From positions 62,001-126,000 of the forward strand of contig NZ_LMJY01000020.1 of assembly GCF_001421325.1 (NCBI RefSeq): a stretch of 64,000 nucleotides of DNA, written 5' to 3'. Made by a program: the position numbers and the translations under genes. Positions within the stretch are counted from its first letter, which is position 1; each line of letters starts with the position of its first letter. This DNA is from Novosphingobium sp. Leaf2 (GTDB taxonomy: Bacteria > Pseudomonadota > Alphaproteobacteria > Sphingomonadales > Sphingomonadaceae). Shown one piece after another: positions 45,661 to 54,501 of the stretch. The notes beneath the pieces are model-generated. The model searched no databases, was not told the origin of the DNA, and worked only from the letters and a program-made list of their open reading frames with translations.

Positions 45661-46482
45661 TCAAGCGTTGACGCCAGGTTTGCCGAACACCACGACATCC
45701 TGATGATCGTCCCAGTCTCGCTCGCTAAAACCCAAGATGCGGATGTCGTCCAATTTGGATAATCCGTTCATCAGCCAGCCCGGGCTCGTCAAAGCAACCC
45801 CGTAACTTTCCTGCGCGTTGAACAGCGATGCCCGCAAGTCGGTGTTGTAGTCCACAAAGCCGAAGCCTTTTTCATGATACTGATGACGTGCGACGTCAAA
45901 CAGATCATCCTCTATCAGCTTCCATTTATGGTCCTGGATATGAAGTACATGGCGGCCTTCCAGTGTGACGACGGCAATCCCGGAGGGCGATAATGATCGA
46001 GAGATAAAGTCAATCGTCGACCAGAAAAGCGCCTCCGGCAAATGGGTCAGCAGAGAACCGCAGAAAATCAGATCCCAGGTTCCGACATCCAGTTGATCAA
46101 GGTTTTCCTTCGAAAGAAGGGGCACCGTCGCAAATCGGCTGGCGCAAAAATCGACATGGCTCGCGTAGAGATCGCAGCCTCCGATTTGGGCGTCCGGAAA
46201 CATTGCGCGCAAATGGCGAGTCACTCGGCCAGAACCACAGGGGAAGTCTAAAATGCGCTGGGGTACATCACGACCGGCGCATAATAAGGATTGAACAACG
46301 ATTCGCATCGCATCGTAACCGACGTCGAAATAGTGTTGACGATGCCACGCTGTAGGAAATTCATTTTCCTTATCGGTCGGGTCCAGCGTTTCGTCGATGC
46401 CATTTTTTATATAGGATTCCCACAAGGCCATATACTTGGCGGAAAATGATGGGAAGCGACGCGAAACGGGTGAGATCGACAT
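45661..46482 (-). CDS. Class I SAM-dependent methyltransferase, lower-GC, likely acquired
   Basis: This 273-residue protein has a Rossmann methyltransferase core: ILDFPCGSGRVTRHLRAMFP (motif I), GGCDLYASHVDFC (motif II), DLIFCGSLLTHLPE (motif IV) and a later strand IAVVTLEGRH. The N-terminal extension with a WHRQHYFDVGYDAM segment is common in methyltransferases of surface polysaccharide or O-antigen loci. Base composition is clearly lower in GC than both neighbours, and it stands alone. The 206 bases upstream (46483-46688) share that composition and hold no assignable gene. Substrate unknown. Confidence 0.8.
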   Translation of the reverse strand: MSISPVSRRFPSFSAKYMALWESYIKNGIDETLDPTDKENEFPTAWHRQHYFDVGYDAMRIVVQSLLCAGRDVPQRILDFPCGSGRVTRHLRAMFPDAQIGGCDLYASHVDFCASRFATVPLLSKENLDQLDVGTWDLIFCGSLLTHLPEALFWSTIDFISRSLSPSGIAVVTLEGRHVLHIQDHKWKLIEDDLFDVARHQYHEKGFGFVDYNTDLRASLFNAQESYGVALTSPGWLMNGLSKLDDIRILGFSERDWDDHQDVVVFGKPGVNA

Positions 46483-46688
46483 TTAGAAACCCTTGATAGA
46501 CAAGCTTTGTGATCGGTCGGCTGATCCGTATGCATTCAAAGCACGTCTTGGCTATGACGCCTAGGCGCTGAAGATGCAGTCCACAGATCACGGATACTTG
46601 AGATCCCGGAATGTGCGAGAATAAGAGATACGCTAGCTCTTTACCGTACTGGCACCGCAAGTGCGCTGTTGACACGACGCAAATACAG

Positions 46689-47144
46689 TCAGGAACGGGC
46701 CGCCAGCTGCTGGCCTATCCGGGGTGCACGCATGTCCGGCCACAAAAGCCCCTGCAGGTGTGCATCGGAGGGGTGGATTACGCGCAGCACACGACCATGC
46801 TGTGTCAGCAGCGCGCCTAAGGTGTTTGCGGCGGGCTTGCCTGCGACCGGCACTGCGAGGGTCGCGATTGCCGCTTCATCGCACCATTGCGGCAGCTTGC
46901 GCATGGCGTGCGCGTGCGCGCCGGAATTGCGGAACGCGCGCATGGGCTGGTTGCCGTGCCACACGGACACGGTCCAGAACGTCAGTTTCGGTCCCAGAGC
47001 GAGGTATCCGCTATGGAAGCCGGGGGTCTGTACGATCTGGCGGTTGATAGCCGCCGCGCTGTGGAAAAACATTGGAAGCAGCCACCAACGCCGCAAGCGC
47101 AGCCGGGTGATCGACAGGATATAGCCCGGCGCGTTGCTGCTCAT
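46689..47144 (-). CDS. Protein downstream of mfd, 151 residues, possible monooxygenase-like fold
   Basis: The start overlaps the mfd stop (ATGA). The sequence (LALGPKLTFWTVSVWHGNQPMRAFRNSGAH; AMRKLPQWCDEAA) resembles, weakly, the spheroidene-monooxygenase-like or DUF3291 group of small ferredoxin-like proteins, in which a W-x-S/D-x-x-A/M-x-x-F pattern is seen. I would call it conserved hypothetical, third in an sdhE-mfd operon. The distal end abuts the low-GC methyltransferase region. Confidence 0.6.
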   Translation of the reverse strand: MSSNAPGYILSITRLRLRRWWLLPMFFHSAAAINRQIVQTPGFHSGYLALGPKLTFWTVSVWHGNQPMRAFRNSGAHAHAMRKLPQWCDEAAIATLAVPVAGKPAANTLGALLTQHGRVLRVIHPSDAHLQGLLWPDMRAPRIGQQLAARS

Positions 47145-50100
47145 CCCTTGCGGGCCACAGCGCTCAAGCCCTTGGTCAATTGCAGCAGGCCGTTCAGGCG
47201 GCTTTTGGGGTCGCCCCAGGCGCGTTGCAGCACCAGCTTGTTGTCCGGCCGCAGCTTGATCGCGCCTTGCAGGCGCTCGGTATAGGCGATCAGGCCTTCG
47301 GGGTTGGGGAAGCTGTCATTGTGGAAGCTGACCAGCGTGCCGCGCGGCCCCACGTCGATCTTGGCGATATGTGCCTCGATCGCCTGCCGCTTGATCTGGA
47401 TCAGCTGAACGAGATTGGCGGTGGGCTGGGGCAGGGGGCCGAACCGGTCGATCATCTCGGCGGAAAGCGATTCGATTTCCTGCCGGCTTTCGGCATCATT
47501 GAGGCGGCGATATAGCGCCATGCGCACCGCCAGATCGGGCACGTATTCTTCCGGGATCATGATCGGCGCTTCGACCGTAATCTGCGGCGAGAGACCGGTG
47601 GTGTCCTTCTCCAGCCCCACACCGCCCGCGCGCGCGGCCAGGATCGCGTCCTCCAGCATCGATTGGTACAGTTCGAAGCCGACTTCGCGGATGTGGCCGG
47701 ACTGCTCGTCGCCCAGCAGGTTGCCGGCACCGCGAATGTCCAGGTCGTGGCTGGCCAGCTGGAAGCCTGCGCCCAGCGAATCGAGGTCGCCCAGCACCTT
47801 GAGCCGCTTTTCCGATACTTCGCTCAGCGCCTGCCCGGCAGGGGTGGTGAGGTAGGCGTAAGCCCGCAGTTTGGAGCGGCCCACCCGCCCGCGCAGCTGG
47901 TACAGCTGGGCCAGCCCGAACCGGTCGGCACGGTGGATGATGATCGTGTTGGCGCGGGGAATGTCGAGGCCGGATTCGACGATGGTGGTCGAGAGCAGGA
48001 CCTCGTACTTGCCCTCGTAGAAGGCGCTCATGCGCTCTTCCACCTCGCCCGCGCTCATCTGCCCGTGCGCGGCGATGCTGTTGATTTCGGGCACGTGCTT
48101 GCGCAGCCAGTCCTCAACCTCGGGCATGTCGGATATGCGGGGCACGACGATGAAGCTTTGTCCGCCGCGATGATGCTCGCGCAGCAGCGCCTCGCGCATC
48201 ACCATGTCATCCCACTCCATCACGTACGTGCGCACGGCCAGCCGATCGACCGGCGGGGTCTGGATGGTGGACAGTTCGCGCAGGCCGGACATCGCCATCT
48301 GCAGCGTGCGCGGGATCGGCGTTGCGGTGAGCGTCAGCACATGCACGTCGGCGCGCAGTTGCTTGAGCTTTTCCTTGTGGTTGACGCCAAAGCGCTGCTC
48401 CTCATCGACGATGACGAGCCCCAGTCGCTTGAAGTTGACGGACTTGGACAGGATCGCATGGGTGCCGCACACCACATCCATCGTGCCCTCGGCCAGCCCC
48501 TCGCGGGTCGCCTTGGCTTCCTTTTCAGGGACCAGACGCGACAGCCGCCCGACGTTGAGGGGAAAGCCGCCGAACCGCTCGGCAAAGCCGGCGTAATGCT
48601 GGCGCGCAAGCAGGGTGGTGGGGGCGACGACAGCCACCTGGTGCCCGGCCATTGCCGCCACGAACGCCGCGCGCAGAGCGACCTCGGTCTTGCCGAATCC
48701 CACGTCGCCGCAGACCAGCCGGTCCATCGGCCGCCCGCTCGACAAGTCCTCAAGCGTATCGCCGATCGCGGCTTCCTGGTCTTCGGTTTCCTGCCAGGGA
48801 AAGCGATCGACGAACTGGTTGAAGGCGGATTCGTCCGCCACCATCACCGGCGCTTCGCGCAGCGCGCGTTCGGCCGCGGTCTTCATCAGTTCGCCGGCGA
48901 TTTCGCGGATGCGTTCCTTCAGCTTCGCGCGGCGACGCTGCCAGGCTTCCCCGCCCAGCTTGTCCAGCACCGCGCCTTCGCTCTCGCTGCCGTAGCGCGA
49001 CAGGACGTCGAGGTTTTCGACCGGGATGTAGAGCTTGTCGCCACCGGCATACGTAAGCATCACGCAGTCGTGCGGGGACTTGCCGACCGGAATGGATTGC
49101 AGGCCCTCGTACCGGCCGATGCCGTGATCCATGTGGACGATCAGGTCGCCCGGCGTCAGCGCGGCCAGCTCGGCCAGGAACGCGTCGGAATCCTTCTTGC
49201 GCTTCTTGCGGCGCACCAGCCGGTCACCAAGAATGTCCTGTTCGGTGATGACTTCGAAGGCATCATTGGAAAAGCCGGTTTCCAGCGGCAGCACCAGCGC
49301 GGCGGACCGGCCCTGCACGGCCAGGCCCAGCGCCTCCTGCCAGGTATCGGCAAGGAGCGGCTCCGGCCCTTCGGCTTCGCCCAGGATCGAGGCCAGGCGG
49401 GCGCGGCTACCGGTGGAATAGGCCGCCAGGATCGCCTTGCGTCCAGACTTGGCGATCGCCTTCAGGTGCTTGGCCGCCGCTTCGTAGGCATTGTCGCCGC
49501 GCGCGCGTTCGGGGGCAAAGTCTCGCGCGTTGCCGAACCCGAAGTCGATGACCTTGCCGGTTTCGGGCTGCGCGAACGGATCGGCGCGGTGCACCGGGTG
49601 GGCGGCCAGCAAACCGTCGAACTCATCCTTGGACAGATAGAGCGCGTCGGTCGCCAGCGGGCGGTAAGAGCCGGCTTTCTGGCCCGAGGTTTCCAGCCGC
49701 GCCTTGTGATAATCGGCGATGTCCGCCGCGCGCTCTTCTGCTCCGCCCAGCGCGGCGCTGTCGATCACGATCACGTCGTCATGGCCCAGATGATCGAACA
49801 GGGTGACCAGCCGGTCCTCGAACAAGGGCAGCCAGTGCTCCATGCCCGCGAGCCGTCGCCCGTCACTCACCGCCTGATACAAAGGATCGGCAGTGGCGTT
49901 GGCACCGAACATCTCGCGGTACCGGGTGCGGAAGCGCTTGACCGTATCGTCGTCCAGCAAGGCCTCGCTGGCGGGGAGCAGCAAGTGGTCGGGAACCGTG
50001 CCGGTGGACCGTTGGGTGCCGGTATCGAACAGGCGCAGCGTTTCCAGCTCGTCGCCGAAGAAATCGAGCCGCAGCCCGCCTTCCAGGCCCGAGGGCACGA

Positions 50101-50620
50101 TATCGAAAATCGAGCCGCGCACCGCGAACTCGCCCGCATCGATCGCTGTATCACTGCGCTGGTAGCCCTGCCGGCGCAGCAGCGCGATCAGGCTTTCGTG
50201 GCCCACTTCCATCCCCGGCTTGAGCAGGCGCACCGATTCGCGGATGCGGAACGGGGTAAGCACCCGTTGCAGCACGGCGTTGGTCGTGGTGACGAGCAGT
50301 TGCGGGCCGGACCGCTTCAGCTGCAGGCGGTGCAGCGCGGCCAGCCGGCGGGCGCTGACCGACAGCGCCGGGCTGGCGCGATCGTACGGCAGGCAGTCCC
50401 ACGCGGGAAACTCGATCACGTCGAGTTCGGGCGCGAAGAAGGCAGCGGCCTGTGCCACTGCGCTCATCGCCGCCTCGTTGTCCGCTACGAACACCGCGCG
50501 GCCCTTTGCGGCGGCGGCGCGGGCAAGGTCGGCCATGACAAGCGGCTGCGCCCCGCGTGTCACCGAAGCGAGGGTCAGCGGCGCGGTCGCCGTGAGGATA
50601 CGGGAAAAATCAGCTGTCAT
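47141..50620 (-). CDS. mfd: Transcription-repair coupling factor
   Basis: This 1159-residue translocase removes RNA polymerase stalled at lesions and recruits UvrA. In order: a UvrB-like N-terminal module, the RNA-polymerase-interacting domain (GDLIVHMDHGIGRYEGLQ), RecG-like helicase domains with VCGDVGFGKTEVALRAAF, VDEEQRFGV and LTATPIPRTLQMA, and the C-terminal TRCF domain. The start was placed at 50620 (MTADFSRILTATAPLTLASV), matching relatives, although no clear ribosome site is visible; the frame extends 14 codons upstream. It follows sdhE and precedes a small gene by ATGA overlap. Confidence 0.97.
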   Translation of the reverse strand: MTADFSRILTATAPLTLASVTRGAQPLVMADLARAAAAKGRAVFVADNEAAMSAVAQAAAFFAPELDVIEFPAWDCLPYDRASPALSVSARRLAALHRLQLKRSGPQLLVTTTNAVLQRVLTPFRIRESVRLLKPGMEVGHESLIALLRRQGYQRSDTAIDAGEFAVRGSIFDIVPSGLEGGLRLDFFGDELETLRLFDTGTQRSTGTVPDHLLLPASEALLDDDTVKRFRTRYREMFGANATADPLYQAVSDGRRLAGMEHWLPLFEDRLVTLFDHLGHDDVIVIDSAALGGAEERAADIADYHKARLETSGQKAGSYRPLATDALYLSKDEFDGLLAAHPVHRADPFAQPETGKVIDFGFGNARDFAPERARGDNAYEAAAKHLKAIAKSGRKAILAAYSTGSRARLASILGEAEGPEPLLADTWQEALGLAVQGRSAALVLPLETGFSNDAFEVITEQDILGDRLVRRKKRKKDSDAFLAELAALTPGDLIVHMDHGIGRYEGLQSIPVGKSPHDCVMLTYAGGDKLYIPVENLDVLSRYGSESEGAVLDKLGGEAWQRRRAKLKERIREIAGELMKTAAERALREAPVMVADESAFNQFVDRFPWQETEDQEAAIGDTLEDLSSGRPMDRLVCGDVGFGKTEVALRAAFVAAMAGHQVAVVAPTTLLARQHYAGFAERFGGFPLNVGRLSRLVPEKEAKATREGLAEGTMDVVCGTHAILSKSVNFKRLGLVIVDEEQRFGVNHKEKLKQLRADVHVLTLTATPIPRTLQMAMSGLRELSTIQTPPVDRLAVRTYVMEWDDMVMREALLREHHRGGQSFIVVPRISDMPEVEDWLRKHVPEINSIAAHGQMSAGEVEERMSAFYEGKYEVLLSTTIVESGLDIPRANTIIIHRADRFGLAQLYQLRGRVGRSKLRAYAYLTTPAGQALSEVSEKRLKVLGDLDSLGAGFQLASHDLDIRGAGNLLGDEQSGHIREVGFELYQSMLEDAILAARAGGVGLEKDTTGLSPQITVEAPIMIPEEYVPDLAVRMALYRRLNDAESRQEIESLSAEMIDRFGPLPQPTANLVQLIQIKRQAIEAHIAKIDVGPRGTLVSFHNDSFPNPEGLIAYTERLQGAIKLRPDNKLVLQRAWGDPKSRLNGLLQLTKGLSAVARKG

Positions 50621-50698
50621 GGGGATAAACGGCGCGATATGCGCCAAACGCGGCAAATTCAATCGTCTTGCGCGAATGGCGTGCCGCGCAGCCGTCGA

Positions 50699-50968
50699 TC
50701 AGCGCGGGATGTCCACGTAGTCCAGCTTCATCATGCGATCCAGCATCGGCCCGCGATATTCCTCGGGGATGGTTTGCGTGCCCAGCGCCCAGGCCATGAT
50801 GTCCACGTCGTCTTCCTCGATCATCTGCTCGAACAAGGCGATATCGGCCTCGGACCATTGCGCGTGGAACTGGTCGAAGAAGCAGCCGATCATGTAATCG
50901 GCTTCACGCGTACCGCGATGCCAGGCGCGAAACTTGATGCGGGCGAGGCGGGGCGAAAGCTGCGTCAT
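50699..50968 (-). CDS. sdhE: FAD assembly factor SdhE (succinate dehydrogenase assembly factor 2)
   Basis: This 89-residue helical protein has the hallmark RGTREADYMIGCFFD (RGxxE motif) and DVDIMAWALG. It promotes covalent attachment of FAD to SdhA. The ATG at 50968 gives the standard MTQLSPRLARIKFRAWHRG. It is divergent from recG and lies 78 bases upstream of mfd, probably cotranscribed. Confidence 0.93.
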   Translation of the reverse strand: MTQLSPRLARIKFRAWHRGTREADYMIGCFFDQFHAQWSEADIALFEQMIEEDDVDIMAWALGTQTIPEEYRGPMLDRMMKLDYVDIPR

Positions 50969-51062
50969 GGGCGCGGCGATACAGGCCAGCGGCGTGCTGG
51001 GCAAGTTTGCACACAAGCCTCGCTGGCGAAATGGGCGGCAGTCGGGCTAAGAGGCGGCGGTC

Positions 51063-53120
51063 ATGCGGCCCGAAACGCTCAACCCCCTGTTCGTCGACGT
51101 CGAATCGCTGGAAGGCGTCGGCCCCAAGCTGCGCAAGCCGCTCGAAAAGCTGGGGCTGACGCGGATCAGGGATGTCGCCTATCACTTGCCTGACCGGTTC
51201 GTGGAGCGTCGGGTGCTCGCAAATCTGGACGAGGCCAGCGTCGGTGAGAACGTCATCGTTGCGCTGACGGTGCGCGAGCATCGCGCGCCGAGCGGGCGCG
51301 GGCCGTTTCGGGTGCTGGCGGAGGACGCAGCTGGCAACGTGTGCACGCTCACCTACTTCGGCCGCGCATCCTATGCCGCGAAGAAGCAGCTGCCTATCGG
51401 CGAACTGCGCTGGGTAGCCGGGCGGATCGATCAGTATGGGCAGATGCTGCAGATCGTGCACCCTGAGCATGTGTCGCCCGACTCCGCCGCGCCGATCGGG
51501 CAGCAGTGCGAGGCGGTCTATCCGTTGTCGGAAGGGCTGACGCAGGGGCGGGTAGGGGCGATGGCTGCACAAGCGCTCAAGACCCTGCCAGACTTGCCCG
51601 AATGGATCGAGCCGGGCCTGATCGCCAAGACCGGGTGGCCGGCATGGCGCGCCGCGCTGAGCGAGGCACACCGGGGCATGAACGCCCTTGCGCGGGACCG
51701 GCTGGCCTATGACGAATTGCTCGCCAATGCGCTGGCGCTGATGCTGGTGCGCGAGAGCAACCGCGCCCAGCGCGGCACGCCGCTGGTGGGCGATGGCGCG
51801 TTGCGGGGGCGGCTGCGACTACCTTTCGCCCTGACCGGCGCGCAAGTGCGCTCCATCGCCGAGATCGAGGGTGACCTGGCGCAGGCCGCGCCGATGTTGC
51901 GGCTGCTGCAGGGCGATGTGGGATCGGGCAAGACGGTGGTCGCGCTAAACGCCATGCTGATTGCGGTGGAGGCAGGGGCGCAGGCCGCGCTGCTGGCGCC
52001 CACCGAAATCCTGGCACGTCAGCACTTTGATACACTTTCGCGTATGCTGCAGGGCACCGGGGTGGAGATCGCGCTGCTCACCGGGCGAGACAAGGGCAGG
52101 GCGCGCGAGGCGATCCTGATGGGCCTGCTGGATGGCTCTATCCAGATCGTGGTAGGCACCCATGCGATCTTTCAGGACAGCGTGGCCTATCGCAATCTGG
52201 CGCTGGTGGTGATCGACGAGCAGCACCGCTTCGGCGTGGGCCAGCGCCTGATGCTGACCCGCAAGGGCCGGCGGGTGCCCCATACGCTGGCGATGACCGC
52301 AACGCCCATCCCCCGCACTCTGACATTGGCGCAATACGGCGAAATGGAAGTCTCGAAGCTGGACGAACTGCCGCCCGGCCGGCAGGCGATCGACACGCGG
52401 GTCGTCGCGGTGGAGCGCATGGACGATGTGGCCGGTGCACTGGCGCGGCACATCGCCACGGGGCAGCAGGCCTATTGGGTGTGCCCGATGGTCAACGAAA
52501 GCGAGACCGAGGATCTTGCCGCCGCCGAATCCCGCTACGCGGCGTTGCAGGCGCGGTTCGGTGATACCGTGGCGCTGGTCCACGGGCAGTTGCGCCCGGA
52601 AATCAAGGACGCGGCGATGGAGCGGTTCGCGCGGGGGGAAGCCAGTCTGCTGGTGGCCACCACCGTGATCGAGGTGGGCGTGGACGTGCCCAACGCCACG
52701 CTGATGGTGATCGAGCAAGCGGAGCGTTTCGGCCTTGCCCAGTTGCACCAGTTACGCGGACGGGTGGGGCGCGGGTCCGAAAAGTCCACATGCCTGCTGC
52801 TACGCGGCGCCCAGCTTTCCGAAACCGCCCGCCAGCGCCTGGCCCTGATGCGCGAGACGCAGGATGGCTTCGTGCTGGCGGAGGAAGACCTCAAGCTGCG
52901 CGGCGGCGGCGAACTGCTGGGCACGCGCCAGTCTGGCGATACCCCGTTTCGCATCGCCACGCTGGAGCAGATCACCAAGCTCCTGCCGCTGGCGCATGAC
53001 GACGCGCGCTTGCTGATCGAGCGTGACGGCGGCCTTGCCGGCCCGCGCGGGGAAGCGGCGCGGTTGCTGCTGTACCTGTTCGAGCGCGACTGGGGTGTGC
53101 AGTTACTGCGATCGGGGTGA
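51063..53120 (+). CDS. recG: ATP-dependent DNA helicase RecG
   Basis: This 685-residue branch-migration helicase acts on stalled forks and Holliday junctions. An N-terminal wedge domain (GVGPKLRKPLEKLGL; OB-fold with TYFGRASYAAKK) precedes the helicase core: LLQGDVGSGKTVVALNAM, VIDEQHRFGVGQRL, MTATPIPRTL and QLHQLRGRVGRG. It is divergent from sdhE and ends before a bidirectional hairpin shared with tRNA-Pro. Confidence 0.97.
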   Translation: MRPETLNPLFVDVESLEGVGPKLRKPLEKLGLTRIRDVAYHLPDRFVERRVLANLDEASVGENVIVALTVREHRAPSGRGPFRVLAEDAAGNVCTLTYFGRASYAAKKQLPIGELRWVAGRIDQYGQMLQIVHPEHVSPDSAAPIGQQCEAVYPLSEGLTQGRVGAMAAQALKTLPDLPEWIEPGLIAKTGWPAWRAALSEAHRGMNALARDRLAYDELLANALALMLVRESNRAQRGTPLVGDGALRGRLRLPFALTGAQVRSIAEIEGDLAQAAPMLRLLQGDVGSGKTVVALNAMLIAVEAGAQAALLAPTEILARQHFDTLSRMLQGTGVEIALLTGRDKGRAREAILMGLLDGSIQIVVGTHAIFQDSVAYRNLALVVIDEQHRFGVGQRLMLTRKGRRVPHTLAMTATPIPRTLTLAQYGEMEVSKLDELPPGRQAIDTRVVAVERMDDVAGALARHIATGQQAYWVCPMVNESETEDLAAAESRYAALQARFGDTVALVHGQLRPEIKDAAMERFARGEASLLVATTVIEVGVDVPNATLMVIEQAERFGLAQLHQLRGRVGRGSEKSTCLLLRGAQLSETARQRLALMRETQDGFVLAEEDLKLRGGGELLGTRQSGDTPFRIATLEQITKLLPLAHDDARLLIERDGGLAGPRGEAARLLLYLFERDWGVQLLRSG

Positions 53121-53151
53121 GGTGGGCCCAAATGTAAGTCGAGCCCGAATC

Positions 53152-53184
53152 AAAAACGGCGCATCGTTGCCGACGCGCCGTTTT
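53152..53184. terminator. Bidirectional terminator between recG and tRNA-Pro
   Basis: AAAACGGCGC at 53153-53162 pairs with GCGCCGTTTT at 53175-53184. The A and T runs on either side let it serve recG on the plus strand and tRNA-Pro on the minus strand. Confidence 0.8.
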
Positions 53185-53205
53185 GAACACCCGCAAGGAG
53201 TGAAA

Positions 53206-53282
53206 TGGTCGGGGAAAGAGGATTCGAACCTCCGGCCCCTGCCTCCCGAAGACAGTGCTCTACCAGGCTGAGCTATTCCCCG
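53206..53282 (-). tRNA. tRNA-Pro (anticodon CGG)
   Basis: On the minus strand a 77-nt cloverleaf starts CGGGGAA and ends TTCCCCGACCA. The anticodon stem CTGTC/GGCAG encloses loop TTCGGGA (anticodon CGG), D-arm TAGCTCAGCCTGGTAGAGCA and T-arm with GGTTCGAATCC are standard, and CCA is encoded. Confidence 0.96.
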
Positions 53283-53441
53283 ACCGGAGGGCGATCCGAA
53301 GACCGCCCGGGGCAGGAGCGCGCCTATATAGGGCGACTTGGGGGGTGGCAAGGGGCTGCAAGACAAAATGATGCACGTGTGCCGGCATCGTGGACGCATC
53401 GGGCCTTCACCTTGTTCGGCGGGCGCGATAAGCCTGTGTCC

Positions 53442-54398
53442 ATGACCACCGTCCCGCTTCGCACGCCTGCCGCCGCTGTCCCGCATTGGGAGTGGCAATA
53501 CCTGGATCTGATGCGGCGGATCTGGGAGCAGGGTGACGAACGGCGCGATCGCACCGGCGTGGGCACCCGCTCGATCTTCGGCGCGACGATCCGCTTCGAC
53601 TTGGCGGGCGGCGCGATGCCGCTGCTCACCACCAAGCGCGTCTATTGGAAAACCGCGACGCGTGAGCTGTTGTGGTTCCTGTCCGGCGGCACCAACATCC
53701 GTCCCTTGTGCGCGCAAGGGGTGGAGATATGGACGGACTGGCCGCTTGAACGCTACCGCGTGGAAACCGGCGACCAGATCGATCGCAAGGCGTTTTCGGC
53801 ACGCATCGTGGCGGACGCGGCCTTTGCGCAAGCGTGGGGCGATCTCGGCCCGGTCTATGGCAAGCAGTGGGTGGACTGGGCGACGTATGAGCCGGTTGGC
53901 GATGGGCTGTATCGGCAGGGCGCGGGCATCAACCAGGTGGCGCAAGTGATCGAAAGCTTGCGCAGCGATCCCGGCAGCCGCCGCCATATCATCGAGGGCT
54001 GGAACGTTGCGGAACTGGACGCGATGGCGCTGCCGCCGTGCCACAAGACCTACCAGTTTCATGCCGCCGACGGGCGCTTGTCCTGCTTGCTGTATCAGCG
54101 CAGTTGCGACCTTGGCCTGGGCTTCGCGTTCAACATGTGGTCGCTGGCGCTGCTGACGCGGATGATCGCGCAGCAGTGCGACTTGGAACCCGGCGACGCG
54201 GTGTGGACCGGCGGGGACGTTCATCTCTACCTCAACCATGCGGATCTGGTGGAAGAACAGCTGTCGCGCGAACCGCAAGGCGATGCGCATATGACTATCG
54301 CGCGCCGCCCGGCCTCTATCTTCGACTATCGCATCGAGGATTTTGAAGTGACCGGATATGCACCGCAATCGCACATCGCCGCGCCTGTCGCGGTGTGA
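53442..54398 (+). CDS. thyA: Thymidylate synthase
   Basis: This 318-residue enzyme methylates dUMP with methylene-tetrahydrofolate. The catalytic Cys200 lies in LPPCHKTYQFH; the phosphate-binding RRHIIEGWN, the RSCDLGLGFAFNMW segment and DVHLYLNHADL complete the active site. The ATG at 53442 gives a normal start; the frame runs back to the tRNA-Pro without support. Interestingly a long insert (about residues 100-160) fits the longer ThyA subtype, as in E. coli-unlike relatives. Confidence 0.95.
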   Translation: MTTVPLRTPAAAVPHWEWQYLDLMRRIWEQGDERRDRTGVGTRSIFGATIRFDLAGGAMPLLTTKRVYWKTATRELLWFLSGGTNIRPLCAQGVEIWTDWPLERYRVETGDQIDRKAFSARIVADAAFAQAWGDLGPVYGKQWVDWATYEPVGDGLYRQGAGINQVAQVIESLRSDPGSRRHIIEGWNVAELDAMALPPCHKTYQFHAADGRLSCLLYQRSCDLGLGFAFNMWSLALLTRMIAQQCDLEPGDAVWTGGDVHLYLNHADLVEEQLSREPQGDAHMTIARRPASIFDYRIEDFEVTGYAPQSHIAAPVAV

Positions 54399-54501
54399 TT
54401 GACATTACGCATGTTTGAAATAATATAACTGCAACGTAGAATTTTGCTGCGCAGTCTGGGGTGGATATCCCGCACTTCGCAAGCTGGGCGGAGAGTGGAG
54501 A

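Noticed and set aside
47663..51193. Plus-strand open frame of 1176 codons
   Set aside because: It is antisense to mfd and sdhE, and its His/Arg/Gln-rich translation has no domain. High GC causes long antisense frames.
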